From: JBDUDK01 sp040002995 | Lineage (GTDB): Bacteria > Actinomycetota > Acidimicrobiia > Acidimicrobiales > Ilumatobacteraceae | DNA: 64,000 nucleotides | NCBI GenBank assembly: GCA_040002995.1 | Contig: JBDUDK010000091.1 | Coordinates: 48,028 to 112,027 of the forward strand | Direction of reading: 5' to 3' | Part shown: positions 50,095-58,407 of the stretch, in pieces | Layout: each line of letters starts with the position of its first letter | Position numbering within the stretch: position 1 is the first letter of the stretch | Made by a program: the position numbers and the translations under genes | The notes under the pieces: model-generated | What the model was told of the DNA's origin: nothing | Seen by the model: the letters and a program-made list of their open reading frames with translations, nothing else | Databases searched by the model: none

Positions 50095-51111
50095 GTGGCC
50101 GGTGCGTACGTGGATCTCGACGTCGACGGGCGCACCGTACGTGTATCGAATCCCGCGAAGGTCTTCTTCCCCGAGCGGGGCGAGACAAAGCTCGACCTCG
50201 TTCAGTACTACCTCGCCGTGGGCGAGGGTGCGCTGCGCGGCGTGAGAACCCGACCAACCGTGATGAAGCGCTACCCGAACGGCGCCACCGGCGAGTTCTT
50301 CTTCCAGAAGCGCGTGCCCGACAGCAGGCCGGAGTGGTTAGAGACAGTAACCGTGGCCTTCCCCAGTGGACGGGCCGCTCTCGAGCTGTGCCCCGTCGAC
50401 GTGGCCCACATCGTGTGGGCCGTGAACCTCGGCTGCATCGACCTGAACCCGTGGCCCGTTCGGAGATCTGACGTCGATCATCCCGACGAACTACGCGTCG
50501 ACCTCGATCCGCAGCCGGGAGTGGCGTGGGACGACGTTCGGCGCGTGGCTCTGTGCGTCAACGAGGTTCTCACGGAGCACGGTCTGGTGGGCTGGCCCAA
50601 AACGAGCGGCTCGCGCGGCATCCACGTAAACGTGCGGATCGTGGCCCGCTGGGACTTTGCCGAGGTACGCCGTGCCGCGCTCGCACTCGCCCGCGAGGTC
50701 GAACGACGCCTCCCCACCATCGCGACCGCGAAATGGTGGAAGGAAGAGCGAGGCGACAGGGTCTTTCTCGACTACAACCAGAACGCGCGTGATCGCACGG
50801 TCGCGTCGGCCTACTCGGTGCGCGCCAACGCCGCTGGGCTGGTGAGCGCGCCGATGACGTGGGACGAGGTTCCCGACTGTGAGCTGGGCGACTTTTCCAT
50901 CGCGACGGTGCCGCCCCGCTACGCCGCGATCGGTGACCCCGGAGCCGGTATCGACGATGCGGCCGCGCCCATCGACGGTTTGCTGGAGCTGGCGGCGCGG
51001 GACGAAGCGGAGGGCCTTGCCGATGCGCCGTGGCCACCCAACTTCCCGAAAGCGCCCGGCGAGGGGCGGCGGGTCAGCCCGAGCCGGGCGAAACGACCGC
51101 CGGCGCCGTAA
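50095..51111 (+). CDS. LigD-type DNA polymerase/primase (archaeo-eukaryotic primase domain)
   Basis: 338 residues, a stand-alone polymerase domain of the NHEJ LigD family (PrimC/PolD-like). The opening VRVSNPAKVFFPERGETKLD is characteristic. Catalytic aspartates lie in LRVDLDPQPG (D136, D138), with WPKTSGSRGIHVNV (171-178) as the phosphate-binding loop and FLDYNQNARDRTVASAYSVR as motif III region. Such enzymes add ribonucleotides at gaps during end joining or excision repair. There is no ligase or phosphoesterase domain in the protein; an ATP-dependent ligase lies 2 kb away on the other strand. No Ku gene is in the window. It starts at GTG 50095. Confidence 0.9.
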   Translation: MAGAYVDLDVDGRTVRVSNPAKVFFPERGETKLDLVQYYLAVGEGALRGVRTRPTVMKRYPNGATGEFFFQKRVPDSRPEWLETVTVAFPSGRAALELCPVDVAHIVWAVNLGCIDLNPWPVRRSDVDHPDELRVDLDPQPGVAWDDVRRVALCVNEVLTEHGLVGWPKTSGSRGIHVNVRIVARWDFAEVRRAALALAREVERRLPTIATAKWWKEERGDRVFLDYNQNARDRTVASAYSVRANAAGLVSAPMTWDEVPDCELGDFSIATVPPRYAAIGDPGAGIDDAAAPIDGLLELAARDEAEGLADAPWPPNFPKAPGEGRRVSPSRAKRPPAP

Positions 51112-51817
51112 TCGGGGACGTGTCGGCCGCCGGTCGCAGGATTGAGGTGATCGTCGCCTGCTGGGCCCCGACCGTCGCGGGATAGATGGCAGTGACCGAT
51201 CCGTCGGAGCCGATCACGACGTCGACCACCACGGGGTCGGTGCCTGCGCCCCCGAGCGCCGAAGCTGGATAGGTCGCTTGAAGGTGGCGTCCGGCCGCCG
51301 ATTCGGCCAAGTTGTCGACTTTGGTCGGCTGTTTCAGGCTGTCGAGGGGGCTCGACACGGGCACGTCGGTGGTGAGCTCCACCCAATCGCCCTTCTGGTC
51401 GCGTGCCCACGCCTGAGGCGGAACCTGCACGTACTCCAGGGTGACACCACCGTTGGTCACGGCGAGATCGCTTCCCGACCCGATCACCCGGCCGCTTATG
51501 CTCAAAGGCGTGCTGTCCCCAAGGGACGCGTTGGAGTCGAACTGATACCCCGGTGCGAGCGCATCGAGTGCGGCGGTGAGGGCGACGTGTGGAGGGACGG
51601 TTTCGCCCGGCGCGGTGGGCGCGGTCGTTGCACCGGGTACCGCGGCCGTGGCGCCGGTGGTCGATGACCCCGAGTTCACCGGCGCCGATATGGCTGCGCT
51701 ATTTCCTGCGCTACTCGAGCAGCCGGCAGCGACGAGCCCCACAACGAGGATGGCTCCGCTTGCGCGGAGCCATCCGGTGAGGTTGTGCCGCCGTCGGTCA
51801 GACGGCGTATGCATCAT
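51074..51817 (-). CDS. Lipoprotein of LppX/LprG-like style
   Basis: 247 residues. The signal peptide ends with the lipobox LVAAGC. A Ser/Thr/Pro/Ala linker (about 35-75) precedes a domain with ALTAALDALAPGYQFDSN, ISGRVIGSGSDLAVTNGG, VPPQAWARDQKGDWVELT and VVVDVVIGSDGSVTAIYP. The layout recalls lipid-carrying LppX/LprAFG lipoproteins, but this is a visual resemblance only. It starts one base into the stop of the upstream secreted-protein gene (TGATG). Its 3' end overlaps the convergent polymerase gene by 38 bases. Confidence 0.68.
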   Translation of the reverse strand: MMHTPSDRRRHNLTGWLRASGAILVVGLVAAGCSSSAGNSAAISAPVNSGSSTTGATAAVPGATTAPTAPGETVPPHVALTAALDALAPGYQFDSNASLGDSTPLSISGRVIGSGSDLAVTNGGVTLEYVQVPPQAWARDQKGDWVELTTDVPVSSPLDSLKQPTKVDNLAESAAGRHLQATYPASALGGAGTDPVVVDVVIGSDGSVTAIYPATVGAQQATITSILRPAADTSPITAPAVVSPGSG

Positions 51818-52890
51818 CAGTCGTCTTTGCCGTGCTTCCCATTGTTGCCGTTGCCATCGCCGTGATCCTTGTTCGGCTTCAGGCTAACCGGAGTGTTGAC
51901 GGTGGGATCGGCTGCGGGCGGTCCGCAATGCCCGTCGTGGACCTTCGTGCCGAGCGCGGCATCGGTTCCCTTCACGAACAGTGAGATCCGGACCCAGTCT
52001 TTGGTCGAGAAGCGGGCAGTCAAGAAGCTGTGGTTGGTGCTGCCCTCGTGCTTGGCTTTGGGCGACCCGGGCTTGACGTCGGCATCGGCGGGAACCACCG
52101 GACCCGCCGTGAGCGTGCCGTCTGCGTTCACCGTGTAGGTGAACGATGCAGCCGTGCCGTCGCACAGCGTCCCGGTCCATGTGTGGTCGCCGACCAACTC
52201 AGCGAGCGTCAGGCGTTGGATGTCGCGGCCGGTGAGCGTAAAGCGCAACTTGGCCTCGCCGGCACTTTCGTCGTCGTTGTCGACGCTGACCCTGATCGTC
52301 AGCCGCACGGTGAAGCCGTCGTTCGTGAACTTGACGCTCTGGCTGGCCCACGCGCCGTCGTCGTCGTCGTCATCGTGACTGCCGGTCTTAGCGGCACCGA
52401 CCTCGGCGACGATGGGAGCGGGCGGGGTAACCGTGCCAATGGCGATCGTTGGATCACCGTTGGCGTCCTTGCCGATCGTGTACGGCACATCGGTCTTGGT
52501 ACCCGTGCCGAACACATCGCCGCTCCACGTGCCGCTGCCAAGCAGATCGTCGAGTTTCAACGTGCGAACGTTGACGCTCAGCTGGTCGCCCTTGGCCCTG
52601 ATGTTCAGACGAGTGGTTCCGTCGGTGCCCTTCTCGAAGCTAACCCGGCTGGGGCTCAACTTAGTGGCGGTGAAATCCGTCGGCGGCGTGAGGTCGACCG
52701 ACGTGATGGCACCGCTTGTGGTGTCGAGTGCGACGGTGACCGTGAGGGGCGAACCCATCAACGGGATGACGACTACTGCGCCACCGGTTTGGGCGATGGG
52801 TGTGTTGGTGTTGGCGAGAGCGGGGATGGCGAAGGCCATCACTCCACCAACGGTCGCGGCAGCCACAACGCTGCTGAGAACTCTATGCAC
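51817..52890 (-). CDS. Secreted protein with two internal repeats and an Asp-rich linker
   Basis: 357 residues, no family recognised. The signal peptide MHRVLSSVVAAATVGGVMAF is cleaved near ALA-NTN. Two similar halves each end in a Trp strand: LKLDDLLGSGTWSGDVFG with VPYTIGKDANGDPTI, and LTLAELVGDHTWTGTLCDG with FTYTVNADGTLTAGP. Between them lies SHDDDDDDGAWASQ, a likely calcium-binding or flexible segment. The C-terminal tail is Asn/Gly/Lys/Asp-rich. AGGAAGG precedes GTG 52890. It is coupled to the LppX-like lipoprotein by TGATG, so the two probably function together at the cell surface. Confidence 0.7.
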   Translation of the reverse strand: MHRVLSSVVAAATVGGVMAFAIPALANTNTPIAQTGGAVVVIPLMGSPLTVTVALDTTSGAITSVDLTPPTDFTATKLSPSRVSFEKGTDGTTRLNIRAKGDQLSVNVRTLKLDDLLGSGTWSGDVFGTGTKTDVPYTIGKDANGDPTIAIGTVTPPAPIVAEVGAAKTGSHDDDDDDGAWASQSVKFTNDGFTVRLTIRVSVDNDDESAGEAKLRFTLTGRDIQRLTLAELVGDHTWTGTLCDGTAASFTYTVNADGTLTAGPVVPADADVKPGSPKAKHEGSTNHSFLTARFSTKDWVRISLFVKGTDAALGTKVHDGHCGPPAADPTVNTPVSLKPNKDHGDGNGNNGKHGKDD

Positions 52891-52955
52891 GGGGGCCTTC
52901 CTTGGTCTTGCGTGCCATAAGGGGGTTTGTAGTCACGCTCCGTGGTCGACTGTAC

Positions 52956-52969
52956 GGGGGTTAGCCCCC
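52956..52969. terminator. Small GC hairpin upstream of the secreted-protein gene
   Basis: GGGGG-TTAG-CCCCC, between the secreted-protein start (52890) and the ligase stop (53011) on the minus strand. It could terminate ligase transcription. Short stem and no T-run make it tentative. Confidence 0.3.
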
Positions 52970-53010
52970 CAGAGGCCACCAGCCACCGACCAAGAAACGG
53001 CAAAGCGTGT

Positions 53011-54078
53011 TCATCCAAATAGGACCGTGAGGGCGACGGGCGCGGCCACGTCGAGCTGGCCGTAGGTGCAGGACTCTGGCGTCCGATCAGGCCTCCAGCG
53101 CAAGAGCGTCACCCCGTGACGGAACCGACCGCTTTGCAATTGACCAAACGTCACCTCGACGACGCTTTCGGGGCGCAAGGCCACGAACGACAAGTCCTTC
53201 GTCGCGTTCCACCGGCTCGGTGCACCGGGCAGCCGGCCGGTCTGGTGCGCATCCGCGGTGGCCCAGTCCCGCCACGGGTGGTCGTCGAGTGCGTTGTGGG
53301 TGAGCGGTTCGAGCTCGGAAAGGAGCGCCGTTCGCTGCTTGGCCGTGAACGCGGCCGCCACCCCGACATGGTGGAGGCGCCCCTCTTCGTCGTAGAGACC
53401 GAGCAGGAGCGACCCCACGCCCTTGCCGTCCTTGTGGATGCGATAGCCCGCCACCACGCACTCTGCCGTCCGGTGATGCTTCACCTTCACCATCGTCCGC
53501 TCGCCTGGTGAGTACGGGGCATCGAGCCGTTTGGCCACGATGCCGTCGAGCCCTGCGCCTTCGAACCGCGTGAACCAATCCACCGCCGAGGTGCGGTCGG
53601 TCGTCGCCGGCGTCATTTGCACCGACGGCTGCGTAACGACCGACTCGCTGAGGATGCGGCGGCGCTCGGCGAACGGCTCATCGAGGAGCGAGTCGTCGTC
53701 GACGGCGAGCACGTCGAAGACGATGAACATCGCGGGCGTCTCGGCGGCGAGGCGATTGACCCGCGACGCCGCCGGATGGATGCGTTGTTGCAACGCGTCG
53801 AAGTCGAGGCCCATACCGTCGGCTCGGGGGACGACGAGTTCGCCGTCGACCACGCAGCGCTCGGGCAACGCCTGCTTCAGCGGTGGCAGGACTTCGGGGA
53901 AGTAGCGCGTCATCGGTCGCTCGTTGCGCGAGCCCAGCTCGATCTCCTCACCGTCGCGAAAGACGATGGTGCGAAAGCCGTCCCATTTCGGCTCGTACAG
54001 CCATCCGTCACCGTCGGGCAGCTCATCGGCCGCCTTCGCGAGCATGGGCGACACCGGGGGCATGACGGGAAGACGCAT
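53011..54078 (-). CDS. ATP-dependent DNA ligase (LigC/LigD ligase-domain type)
   Basis: 355 residues. The adenylated lysine is K31 in LYEPKWDGFRTIVFRDG. Motif III appears in ERCVVDGELVVPR and FIVFDVLAVDDDSL, motif IV in GLDGIVAKRLDAPYSPGERT and motif V in MVKVKHHRTAECVVAGYR. An OB-fold C-terminal domain ends with VVEVTFGQLQSGRFRHGV. The size and single ligase unit fit actinobacterial LigC-type enzymes used in end joining or base-excision repair. The start is ATG 54078; TTG 54084 and ATG 54063 are alternatives. The LigD-type polymerase at 50.1 kb is its natural partner. Confidence 0.93.
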   Translation of the reverse strand: MRLPVMPPVSPMLAKAADELPDGDGWLYEPKWDGFRTIVFRDGEEIELGSRNERPMTRYFPEVLPPLKQALPERCVVDGELVVPRADGMGLDFDALQQRIHPAASRVNRLAAETPAMFIVFDVLAVDDDSLLDEPFAERRRILSESVVTQPSVQMTPATTDRTSAVDWFTRFEGAGLDGIVAKRLDAPYSPGERTMVKVKHHRTAECVVAGYRIHKDGKGVGSLLLGLYDEEGRLHHVGVAAAFTAKQRTALLSELEPLTHNALDDHPWRDWATADAHQTGRLPGAPSRWNATKDLSFVALRPESVVEVTFGQLQSGRFRHGVTLLRWRPDRTPESCTYGQLDVAAPVALTVLFG

Positions 54079-54134
54079 CCGCAAATCTTCTCGCGTACGG
54101 GAACCAGGTCCCGCCGCACGATCGTCCCACGTGC

Positions 54135-54923
54135 ATGAAGCCCTGGATCATTCCCGCAACCCTTGTCGGGGGCATCGCCCTCGGCGCCGCCGCCCTTGCC
54201 GTCGCCATCACGGCCGGGCCCGACAGCTCCGCCCGCCCCGCGGCCGCGTCGGCGGCGACCGACCCACCGTCGGGCGGCGACACCACGACGACGCCGGTCG
54301 GTGCCACCCGCACCATCACCGTCATGGGTGAGGGCATCGTGAAGGGGAAACCCGACGTCATGACGATCAACCTCGGGGTGCAGACCCGGGACAACACCGC
54401 GAACGGCGCGCTCGACCAGGCCAATGAGAAGGCCACGCAGCTCATCGCCACGCTCAAGGGGGCCGGCGTGCAACCCGACGACATCACCACCACCGACGTA
54501 TCGATCTATCCGCAATACGACAGCGCCGGTCAGCACGTCGTGGGCTACAACGCGTCGTATCAGGTCGTGGCGCGCTTCAAGGATCTGACCAAGGCGGGCG
54601 AGGTGATCGACGCCGCGGCGAGCGCTGTTGGCGACGCGATCACACTCGGCGGTGTCTCGTTCTCGATCGACGACACGGGAGCGCTTAAGCAGCAGGCCCG
54701 TGTGGGAGCGGTGAACGCGGCCAAGGCACAAGCCGATCAGCTCTCGGCGGCCGCGGGCACGAAGGTGGGCCGGGTGCTCACGATCAACGAGACGAGCGTT
54801 GCGATGCCCTATCCGCAGTACTACGCGGGCGCGCCGGCGGCAGATAAGGCCAGCACGCCGATCGAGCCCGGTACCCAGCAGGTGTCGCTCAACGTCACTG
54901 TGGTCTACGAGCTCGTCGACTAA
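54135..54923 (+). CDS. SIMPL-domain (DUF541) secreted/anchored protein
   Basis: 262 residues. A signal anchor (about 5-27) and an Ala/Pro/Thr linker precede the SIMPL domain (about 58-262): TITVMGEGIVKGKPDVMTIN, VQTRDNTANGALDQANEKA, GVQPDDITTTDVSIYPQYD, YNASYQVVARFKDLTKAGEV and VNAAKAQADQLSAAAGTKVG. Family members (E. coli YggE, BP26) are periplasmic, can form rings, and are linked to oxidative stress. The start at ATG 54135 gives the signal anchor; it is divergent from the ligase gene by 56 bases. Confidence 0.9.
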   Translation: MKPWIIPATLVGGIALGAAALAVAITAGPDSSARPAAASAATDPPSGGDTTTTPVGATRTITVMGEGIVKGKPDVMTINLGVQTRDNTANGALDQANEKATQLIATLKGAGVQPDDITTTDVSIYPQYDSAGQHVVGYNASYQVVARFKDLTKAGEVIDAAASAVGDAITLGGVSFSIDDTGALKQQARVGAVNAAKAQADQLSAAAGTKVGRVLTINETSVAMPYPQYYAGAPAADKASTPIEPGTQQVSLNVTVVYELVD

Positions 54924-54955
54924 CCCAGGGAGAAGGGCCGGGCGGCCCGGCCGAT

Positions 54956-54961
54956 TAGCCT
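54956..54961 (+). promoter_or_regulatory. Candidate -10 box of the acyl-CoA carboxylase pair
   Basis: TAGCCT with 6 nt to the GTG at 54968, favouring the GTG start over ATG 54983. Confidence 0.45.
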
Positions 54962-54967
54962 GCCGCC

Positions 54968-56524
54968 GTGACCGGATCGTCGATGGAGGACAAGCTCGCC
55001 GACTTGCAGTCCCGCAAGGACGAGGCTTATCAAGCCGGTTCGCCGAGGGCCATCGAGCGCCAGCACGCCAAGGGCAAGATGCTGGCCCGGGAGCGGATCG
55101 ACGTGCTCCTCGACCCGGGCTCGTTCAACGAGCTCGACCTCCTGGCCCGCCACCGCGCGCAGGCCGCCGGGCTCGAGGAACACCCCTACACCGACGGTGT
55201 GATCACCGGGTGGGGCACGATCGACGGCCGCAAGGTCTTCGTCTTCAGTCAGGACTTCACCGTGTTCGGCGGGGCCCTCGGTGAGGTGTTCGCGGAGAAG
55301 ATCCACAAGGTCATGGATCTCGCGCTCAAGGTCGGGGCGCCGGTAATCGGCCTGAACGACGGGGCGGGGGCGCGTATCCAAGAAGGGGTTGTGTCCCTCG
55401 CCAGCTACGGCGGGATCTTTCACCGCAACGTCTTGGCGTCAGGTGTCATTCCGCAGATCTCGGTGATCCTTGGCCCGTGCGCGGGTGGTGCCGTCTATTC
55501 GCCAGCCATGACCGACTTCATCTTCATGGTGCAAGAGACCTCGCACATGTTCATCACCGGCCCCGACGTCGTGAAGACCGTCACCGGCGAGGAGGTGACG
55601 CTCGAGGAGTTGGGCGGGGCGATGAGCCATGCGTCCAAGAGTGGCGTGGCCACGTTCGTGTCGCCCGATGAGAAGTCCTGCCTCGAGGACGTGCGCTACC
55701 TGCTGTCGTTCCTGCCTTCGAACAACCTCGAGGCCCCTCCCGTGGGAACGGGTGGTGACGATCCCGAGCGTTTGTGCGTCGGGCTCCGCGAGATCATGCC
55801 CCCCAACCCGAATCAGCCCTATGACATGAAGCGGGTGATCCGCGAGGTCGTCGACGACTCGGAGTTCTTCGAGTACTTCCCGCTCTGGGCCCGATCGATC
55901 GTGTGCGGATTCGGACGGCTCAGTGGCCGCACCGTGGGGATTGTCGGTAACCAGCCGATGATGCTGGCCGGGATCCTCGACATCGAGTCGTCGGAGAAGG
56001 CCGCTCGCTTTGTGCGCACCTGCGACGCGTTCAACATCCCTCTCATCACGTTCGTCGACGTGCCGGGCTTTCTCCCCGGCGTCGATCAGGAGTACGGCGG
56101 CATCATCCGCCACGGTGCGAAGCTTCTCTACGCGTACTGCGAGGCCACTGTGCCGCGTATCCAGGTGATCACGCGCAAGGCCTACGGCGGGGCGTACGTC
56201 GTTATGAATTCCAAGTCGATCGGTGCCGACCTCGCGTACGCGTGGCCCACGGCCGAGCTCGCAGTCATGGGACCCCAAGGCGCCGTCGAGATCATCTACC
56301 GCCGTGAGCTACAGCAGGCCGCCGATCCCACGGCCCGACGTCTCGAGCTCGTCACCGAGTACACCGAGAAGTACGCGAACCCGTACGCCGCGGCAGAGCG
56401 GGGCTACATCGACGACGTGATCGATCCCGCCGAGACGCGGGTGAAGCTGATCGCCGGGCTCGAACTGCTCAGCTCGAAGCGCGAGGAGCTTCCGAAGCGC
56501 AAACACGGGAACATGCCCCTTTGA
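54968..56524 (+). CDS. pccB: Acyl-CoA (propionyl-CoA) carboxylase carboxyltransferase beta subunit
   Basis: 518 residues. Transfers CO2 from carboxybiotin to propionyl-CoA or another acyl-CoA. Marks: AKGKMLARERIDVLLDPGSF, FSQDFTVFGGALGEVFAEKI, GAPVIGLNDGAGARIQEGV, LGPCAGGAVYSPAMTDFIF, FVDVPGFLPGVDQEYGGIIR and RKAYGGAYVVMNSKSIGADL. The biotinylated alpha subunit is not in the window. Substrate preference depends on one active-site residue that I did not assign; propionyl-CoA fits the methylmalonyl/ethylmalonyl-CoA context. It overlaps the epsilon subunit gene as TTGA. Confidence 0.92.
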   Translation: MTGSSMEDKLADLQSRKDEAYQAGSPRAIERQHAKGKMLARERIDVLLDPGSFNELDLLARHRAQAAGLEEHPYTDGVITGWGTIDGRKVFVFSQDFTVFGGALGEVFAEKIHKVMDLALKVGAPVIGLNDGAGARIQEGVVSLASYGGIFHRNVLASGVIPQISVILGPCAGGAVYSPAMTDFIFMVQETSHMFITGPDVVKTVTGEEVTLEELGGAMSHASKSGVATFVSPDEKSCLEDVRYLLSFLPSNNLEAPPVGTGGDDPERLCVGLREIMPPNPNQPYDMKRVIREVVDDSEFFEYFPLWARSIVCGFGRLSGRTVGIVGNQPMMLAGILDIESSEKAARFVRTCDAFNIPLITFVDVPGFLPGVDQEYGGIIRHGAKLLYAYCEATVPRIQVITRKAYGGAYVVMNSKSIGADLAYAWPTAELAVMGPQGAVEIIYRRELQQAADPTARRLELVTEYTEKYANPYAAAERGYIDDVIDPAETRVKLIAGLELLSSKREELPKRKHGNMPL

Positions 56525-56718
56525 GCCCACGCATCGAGCTGGCATCCGTAGCGCCGACCCCCACCGACGACGAGGCCGCCGCGATCGTCGCCGCGTTGGA
56601 GCAGGCTTGGCCCGCGACGGTCGCGGGCGACGACACCACCTCCACGCCGGCGTGGCGCTTTAGTGGACGCTGGTGGTCGCGACCAGTCGCGTCGCGTCGC
56701 GACCGGCCCTGGTTCTAG
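56521..56718 (+). CDS. Acyl-CoA carboxylase epsilon subunit
   Basis: 65 residues, starting at TTG 56521 inside the pccB stop. Small epsilon subunits stabilise the actinobacterial alpha-beta acyl-CoA carboxylase. The pattern is typical: APTPTDDEAAAIVAALEQAW followed by a Trp/Arg-rich end, AWRFSGRWWSRP. The first part forms a helix that packs on the beta hexamer. The position directly after the beta gene is the strongest evidence. Confidence 0.8.
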   Translation: MSPRIELASVAPTPTDDEAAAIVAALEQAWPATVAGDDTTSTPAWRFSGRWWSRPVASRRDRPWF

Positions 56719-56742
56719 GCGGACCCGCTGAAGGTCGTCATC

Positions 56743-57798
56743 ATGTCAACCCCCGTCGGCCCGCTGGGGTCGGGCATCGGCGGTGGCGTGGAGCTCACCG
56801 TGCACGGCATCGCGCTCGGACTTCGGGAGCGCGGACACGACGTCGTGATCGTCGCTCCTTCGCATTCGATTGGTGACGTGGCGCCGGTGGTACAGGTGCC
56901 GGGAAACATGCAGATGTCGAGCCAGTCGGTGGGACGCGACGCGTTCGTGGTGATGCCCGTGGACGCAGTACTGCCCGCGATGATCGACGCGGCGGCCGCC
57001 ATCTCGGGAGCCGACGTAATCGTGAACTGCGCGTACGACTGGCTGCCGTTCTGGTCGGCGCGCTATCTCCCCGTGCCCGTTGCCCACCTCGTGTCGATGG
57101 GTTCGTTGAATCGCGCGATGGACGCGGCCATCGGCGCGGAACTGCGCCGGTGCCCCGGATCCGTCGCGGTACACAGCAACGCGCAGGCCGCGACGTTCGA
57201 GTTCGGCGACCAGCTTCGGGTGCTCGGCAACGGGCTCGACCTCAGCCGCTATATACCCTGCTACGAACCCCTCGACCATCTCGCTTCGGTTGGGCGGATC
57301 TCGCCGGAAAAGGGTATCGAGGACATCGTCGAGGTCGCGTCGAGGACGGGGATCACGGTTCGTCTCTACGGGATCGTGCAGGACTACGGCTACTGGGCCC
57401 ATGTGCTCGCCCGCCATCCCGACGCACCCATCCACCTCGAAGGCTTCCTGCCCACCGACGAGCTACAAGCCCGCCTGGGCCGAGCGCGAGCCGTTCTCAT
57501 GACGCCGCGATGGGTCGAGGCCTTCGGCAACGTCGCGATCGAGGCGCTGGCATGCGGTGTGCCGGTAATCGCGTACGCCCGCGGCGGTCCGTCCGAGATC
57601 ATCACCGATGGCGAGACGGGGTTCGTGGTCGCTCCCGACGACGTCGACGGTGTGATCAACGCAGTCGGCCGCCTCGATGAGATCGACCGCCGAGCATGCC
57701 GGAAGCGCGCGGAGCAGGAATACTCCGTCGAAGCGATGGCGGGTCGCGTCGAGGCGTGGCTCGTCGAGGTCGTGGCGGCGTCGAAGCATGACGCCTGA
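56743..57798 (+). CDS. GT4-family glycosyltransferase
   Basis: 351 residues as started at ATG. GT-B fold: GGGVELTVHGIALGLRERGH and DVVIVAPSH at the N-terminus, then LASVGRISPEKGIEDIVEVA, HLEGFLPTDELQARLGRARA and the donor-binding VEAFGNVAIEALACGVPVIA with YARGGPSEIITDGETGFVV. Donor and acceptor are unknown. The ATG start removes half of the first strand: the codons just before it (CTG 56728 on) read KVVIMSTPVGPLGSG, the normal GT4 opening, and an in-frame TAG lies four codons upstream of that CTG. Translation from CTG 56728 is therefore plausible. Confidence 0.88.
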   Translation: MSTPVGPLGSGIGGGVELTVHGIALGLRERGHDVVIVAPSHSIGDVAPVVQVPGNMQMSSQSVGRDAFVVMPVDAVLPAMIDAAAAISGADVIVNCAYDWLPFWSARYLPVPVAHLVSMGSLNRAMDAAIGAELRRCPGSVAVHSNAQAATFEFGDQLRVLGNGLDLSRYIPCYEPLDHLASVGRISPEKGIEDIVEVASRTGITVRLYGIVQDYGYWAHVLARHPDAPIHLEGFLPTDELQARLGRARAVLMTPRWVEAFGNVAIEALACGVPVIAYARGGPSEIITDGETGFVVAPDDVDGVINAVGRLDEIDRRACRKRAEQEYSVEAMAGRVEAWLVEVVAASKHDA

Positions 57799-58245
57799 CT
57801 AAGAGATGGGCGCGCTCAGCTCGAGGGCGATGCCGTCGGGGTCGAAGAAGGCGAGAAATGCCATCCCGAACGGCACCAGTTCGCGGATCGGACCGTGAGG
57901 GACATCGTTCGCATCGAGCACTTTGACCGCCGCGTCGAGATCCGATCGCGCCGGGACGCTGAAGCTGATGTGATCCAATCCGACACGGAACGGGTCGAAA
58001 CGATCGCCGGACTCGGCGCGGCCGGTATCTATAGGGCGAAGTCCAAAGAACATGCCTTGGTGCATCAGCACGATGCCGCCCTGCAACGAGTCGACCATCG
58101 AGCCGTAGTGCTCGTCGTCGGGCGGCGGTGGTGCGTCGATCGCAACCTCAAAGCCGAGGATGCCGGTATAGAAGGCCTTGGACTTTTCGACATCGGTGAC
58201 CGCCACGCGGATGTGATGAACGAGCCCCACAGGCAAATGGTCCAC
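57799..58245 (-). CDS. VOC-family (glyoxalase/dioxygenase fold) protein
   Basis: 148 residues. Two beta-alpha-beta-beta-beta repeats: LVHHIRVAVTDVEKSKAFYT and GLDHISFSVPARSDLDAAVK, ending AFFDPDGIALELSAP. Likely metal ligands are the His residues at the start of each repeat and the final Glu. The reaction is unknown. GTG 58245 is chosen because AGGGG precedes it; the frame stays open to 58353. It is convergent with the glycosyltransferase gene. Confidence 0.83.
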   Translation of the reverse strand: MDHLPVGLVHHIRVAVTDVEKSKAFYTGILGFEVAIDAPPPPDDEHYGSMVDSLQGGIVLMHQGMFFGLRPIDTGRAESGDRFDPFRVGLDHISFSVPARSDLDAAVKVLDANDVPHGPIRELVPFGMAFLAFFDPDGIALELSAPIS

Positions 58246-58407
58246 GGTTGAACCCCTAACCCTTCGCGACCGATTCATCGTGTCTCGGATCGGAGGCCGG
58301 AAGTTAGCCCTAAATCCGACACGGCCGGCAAGGCGGAGGTCAGCGACTGTCACAACCGGGGTCGCTCGATCGTCGTACAGACGTCGTTACACCGAGGAGG
58401 TCGACCG

